Source: Streptomyces bambusae
GTDB lineage: Bacteria; Actinomycetota; Actinomycetes; Streptomycetales; Streptomycetaceae
NCBI RefSeq assembly: GCF_020532645.1
Contig: NZ_JAJAUZ010000007.1
Span: 124,001 to 188,000 of the forward strand
DNA length: 64,000 nucleotides
Direction of reading: 5' to 3'
In this document: piece after piece, positions 61,736-64,000 of the stretch
Layout of the letters: every line of letters starts with the position of its first letter
Numbering within the stretch: position 1 is the first letter of the stretch
Notes under the pieces: model-generated
Databases searched by the model: none
Seen by the model: the letters and a program-made list of their open reading frames with translations, nothing else
Told to the model about the DNA's origin: nothing
Translations under genes and position numbers: made by a program

Positions 61736-62896
61736 ATGCGGAGCGTGGGCGTCGAAGAGGAACTGCTGCTGGTCGACCCCGGCACGGGGGAACCCCTGGC
61801 GGTCGCGGGCGCCGTGCTGGCGGCAGCCGACCGTGCGGCCGGGATCCCACCGCAGGAGCCGGCGGAGCAGGCCACCCCCGCCGGCGGTTCCGGCGGCCCG
61901 GAGGGGGAGGGGCACGCCCTGGAGGCGGAGCTCCAGGAGGAGCAGCTGGAGTTCGCCACGAAACCCGTCACCGAGATGGGCGAGCTCCGGGAGGAGATCC
62001 TCCGCTGGCGGGCCGAGGCAGCCCGGCACGCGGGTACGGCCGGGGCGCTGCCGGCGGCGCTCGCCACTTCCCCCCTGCCCGTCCGGCCGACGCTCTCGCC
62101 GGGCCGGCGGTACGAGTGGGCGGCCCGGCAGTTCGGGCTGACGGTCCAGGAGCAGCTGACCTGCGGCTGCCACGTCCACGTGTCCGTGGACTCGGACGAG
62201 GAGGGCGTCGCGGTGCTGGACCGGATCCGGCCGTGGCTGCCCGTGCTGACCGCGATGAGCGCCAACTCGCCCTTCTGGCAGGGCGAGGACAGCCGGTACG
62301 CGAGCTACCGCAGCCGGGTGTGGAACCGGCTGCCCTCGGCCGGAGCAACCGACGTGTTCGGATCCGCCGACGCGTACCACGAGGAGGTGGAGGCGATGGT
62401 CCGCTCGGGCGTGCTGCGCGACCGGGGCATGGTGTACTTCGACGCCCGGCTCTCGGCCTCGTACCCGACGGTGGAGGTACGGGCGGCCGATGTGTGCCTC
62501 GACGCGTCCACCCCCGTGCTCCTGGCCGCCCTCGTCCGCGGGCTGGTGGAGACCGCGTCCCGCTCCTGGCACGCGGGCGAGCCGCCGCCCCGGATCGGCA
62601 CCGGACTGCTGCGGCTCGCCGCCTGGCAGGCGGGCCGTTCCGGGCTGGACGGCCCCCTGCTCCACCCGCTGACGCTGGAGCGGACACCGGCCGAGGAGGC
62701 CGTCGGCCTGCTGTACCGCCATGTCGCGGACGCGCTCGCGGATTCCGGTGACGAAGACCTCGTACGCGCGGAGATCACCGGTCTGCTGGAACGCGGCAAC
62801 GGTGCCCGTGTGCAGCGCGCGCTGCGGCAGACGGAGGGCAGCCTCGCGGGCGTGGTCCGGCGCTGCGCGGAGATCACCACCGGCGGCAGGGGCTGA
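61736..62896 (+). CDS. Glutamate-cysteine ligase, YbdK type
   Basis: A 386-residue ATP-dependent carboxylate-amine ligase. The opening GVEEELLLVDPGTGEPL is the family hallmark, with ELQEEQLEFATKPV, QEQLTCGCHVHVSV and FWQGEDSRYASYRSRVW blocks further along. GAGGAGC precedes the ATG. YbdK-type enzymes join glutamate and cysteine weakly in vitro; in mycothiol producers the true role is unclear. A Gly/Glu/Pro-rich insertion (about 38-60) is present. Confidence 0.9.
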   Translation: MRSVGVEEELLLVDPGTGEPLAVAGAVLAAADRAAGIPPQEPAEQATPAGGSGGPEGEGHALEAELQEEQLEFATKPVTEMGELREEILRWRAEAARHAGTAGALPAALATSPLPVRPTLSPGRRYEWAARQFGLTVQEQLTCGCHVHVSVDSDEEGVAVLDRIRPWLPVLTAMSANSPFWQGEDSRYASYRSRVWNRLPSAGATDVFGSADAYHEEVEAMVRSGVLRDRGMVYFDARLSASYPTVEVRAADVCLDASTPVLLAALVRGLVETASRSWHAGEPPPRIGTGLLRLAAWQAGRSGLDGPLLHPLTLERTPAEEAVGLLYRHVADALADSGDEDLVRAEITGLLERGNGARVQRALRQTEGSLAGVVRRCAEITTGGRG

Positions 62897-62913
62897 GCGG
62901 ACCGGCCGCGGGC

Positions 62914-63360
62914 TCAGGCCCCGAAGTCGGGGAGCCGCAGGGAGCCGTCCTCGGCCAGGGTGAAGCCGGGGTTGTGGGCGATCTCCCACGGATGGCCGTC
63001 GGGGTCGGTGAAGACCCCGGAGTAGAAGCCGATCACGTTGACGGCGGCCGGACGGGTGACGGTGCCGCCCGCGGCCTCCGCGGCGGCGAGGAGAACGTCC
63101 ACCTCGGCGTCCGTACGGACGTTGTGGGCCAAGGCGATGCCGCCGAACCCGCCGGCCCCGGGCGGGTCCGGCGGGGTGTCGGCGAGGCCGCAGTCCGCAG
63201 CGAGCCTGCCGCGGTCCCACAGCACCAGCGCCAGGCCGCCCGCCTGGTGGAACACGGTCTCCTCGACCTCCGTACCGCGCCACCCCAGCGCCTCGTAGAA
63301 GCGCCGGGAGCGGGCGAGGTCGGCGACCCCGAGGGTGACCAGACTGATCCGCTGCTCCAT
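62914..63360 (-). CDS. VOC-family (glyoxalase-like) protein
   Basis: A 148-residue vicinal-oxygen-chelate protein made of two beta-alpha-beta-beta-beta units: ISLVTLGVADLARSRRFYEA at the start and YSGVFTDPDGHPWEIAHNP near the end. The metal ligand pattern is partial, as in many binding or resistance members. Substrate unknown. Confidence 0.88.
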   Translation of the reverse strand: MEQRISLVTLGVADLARSRRFYEALGWRGTEVEETVFHQAGGLALVLWDRGRLAADCGLADTPPDPPGAGGFGGIALAHNVRTDAEVDVLLAAAEAAGGTVTRPAAVNVIGFYSGVFTDPDGHPWEIAHNPGFTLAEDGSLRLPDFGA

Positions 63361-63401
63361 GCCGACAGCCTAGGGGGTGTTGCGGCGGTCCCGCACGGTG
63401 C

Positions 63402-63724
63402 CTACCGGCGGGGCAGCGGCGGAAGTTCGCCGTGGGTGACGGTGTATCCGCCCTTGACGACGGGGGCGTACGGGGCGGGCGCCATGCAGGTCCCGACCTC
63501 CGCTTCCTTACCGTTGACCAGCAGGTTCACCCCGTTCCAGGCGAAGCCCACCCGCCCTGCGCCACGGGCGCCCGACGATGTTCCGCTTGCCGCTCGGCGG
63601 ACGTGCTGGCGGACGAGGTGGCGGACGAGATGGCGGACGAGGCGACCGACGAACCGCACAGGGTGAGTCCGACGGCCAAGGCGGCAACAGCAGCGGCGGT
63701 GCGCGCGGCAGACAGTGAAGGCAT
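63402..63724 (-). pseudogene. Frameshifted small exported protein
   Basis: An ATG at 63724 starts a signal peptide (SAARTAAAVAALAVGLTLCG) that looks lipoprotein-like, then a Ser/Ala tract. This frame stops at 63527 after an uncharacteristic Arg/Trp stretch. A second frame carries a convincing C-terminal domain (VGFAWNGVNLLVNGKEAEVG, YTVTHGELPPLPRR) ending at 63402. A single-base indel between about 63555 and 63600 would join the two into a protein of about 107 residues. Either a real mutation or a sequencing error. Confidence 0.55.
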
Positions 63725-63996
63725 GACGGCCTCCTCTTCTCCTCAAGGGAGTTGACCTTCGGAACACGTCCGTCCTCTGCCTCACCCGTTCCCCTGGGGC
63801 GGGACGGGCGGATGAGTTGTTTCGTGGCCGCCGAGGTGCAGCGCAACAATCGTGGCGGCGTGGAGTGTGGGGTTCAGCGGGTGTTCGGCCCGGGCGGTCC
63901 GCCGACGGATGCGGTCCCGGGCCGACGACCGGCCCGCACGTGAGAGGCGCCCGGCGGCAACCCCCGGGTGCTGTCCCTCAACCATCTGGAGGAACC

Positions 63997-64000
63997 ATGC
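63997..64000 (+). CDS. First codon of a gene running off the right edge
   Basis: An ATG at 63997 follows GGAGGA at ideal spacing, three bases before the end of the window. The preceding 270 bp (63725-63996) contain no other gene. Nothing can be said about the product. Confidence 0.5.

Overview
This window is high-GC actinobacterial DNA, most likely from Streptomyces. Third codon positions are almost all G or C. Many genes start with GTG or TTG behind purine-rich Shine-Dalgarno sequences, neighbouring frames overlap as ATGA or GTGA, and exported proteins with Ala-rich signal peptides are abundant. No rRNA, tRNA, CRISPR array, integrase or transposase was recognised.

Layout. (1) 1-3.5 kb: a partial gene resembling putative-adhesin (Stv-like) proteins, a stand-alone glucose-6-phosphate dehydrogenase, and a 76-residue unknown. 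(2) 3.6-19.2 kb, minus strand: a tightly coupled six-gene operon that is the most distinctive system here. It starts at a near-consensus vegetative promoter. In order it encodes a 2,360-residue synthase (two nitronate-monooxygenase/PfaD-like barrels, KS, AT, PUFA-type ACP, KR), a 1,627-residue synthase (KS, AT, DH, 4'-phosphopantetheinyl transferase), a free ACP with a TTG start, an alpha/beta hydrolase, a UGT-like glycosyltransferase and a SAM methyltransferase. Together these could build a reduced polyketide or fatty acid, activate their own ACPs, release the chain, and add a sugar and a methyl group. I infer an uncharacterised glycolipid-like product related in logic to Pfa (polyunsaturated fatty acid) and Hgl (heterocyst glycolipid) synthases.

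(3) 19.4-48.7 kb: a region dominated by exported proteins. It holds a beta-helix protein, an M4 protease with a P-domain, twin DUF4360 proteins, a collagen-like protein, a YVTN propeller, an SLT-type muralytic protein, a secreted endonuclease/exonuclease/phosphatase protein with FG-GAP-like repeats, a Tat-exported PHP-domain (CehA-like) protein, two related glycine-rich proteins flanking an LAxTG sortase substrate, an aerolysin-like protein, an NlpC/P60 hydrolase and an allene-oxide-cyclase-barrel protein. Two MFS exporters lie inside it, one divergent from a MarR regulator with two clear operator repeats. One glycine-rich gene contains a perfect 282-bp tandem duplication.

(4) 48.7-55.1 kb: a TetR gene diverges, across a perfect 7-5-7 inverted repeat, from a seven-gene plus-strand operon. 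That operon encodes a four-subunit 2-oxoacid:ferredoxin oxidoreductase, a D-2-hydroxyacid dehydrogenase, a cupin and an AMP-binding ligase homologue that lacks the usual A10 lysine. This looks like a route from a 2-hydroxy or 2-oxo acid to an acyl-CoA. (5) 55.2-64 kb: miscellaneous genes: a lower-GC orphan, a quinone-oxidoreductase-like protein, a decayed gene, an unknown 443-residue protein, a GNAT acetyltransferase (whose internally deleted relic lies at 44.6 kb), DUF1801, PRC-barrel, small basic and membrane proteins, a YbdK-type glutamate-cysteine ligase, a VOC protein, a frameshifted small exported protein, and the first codon of a gene running off the right edge.
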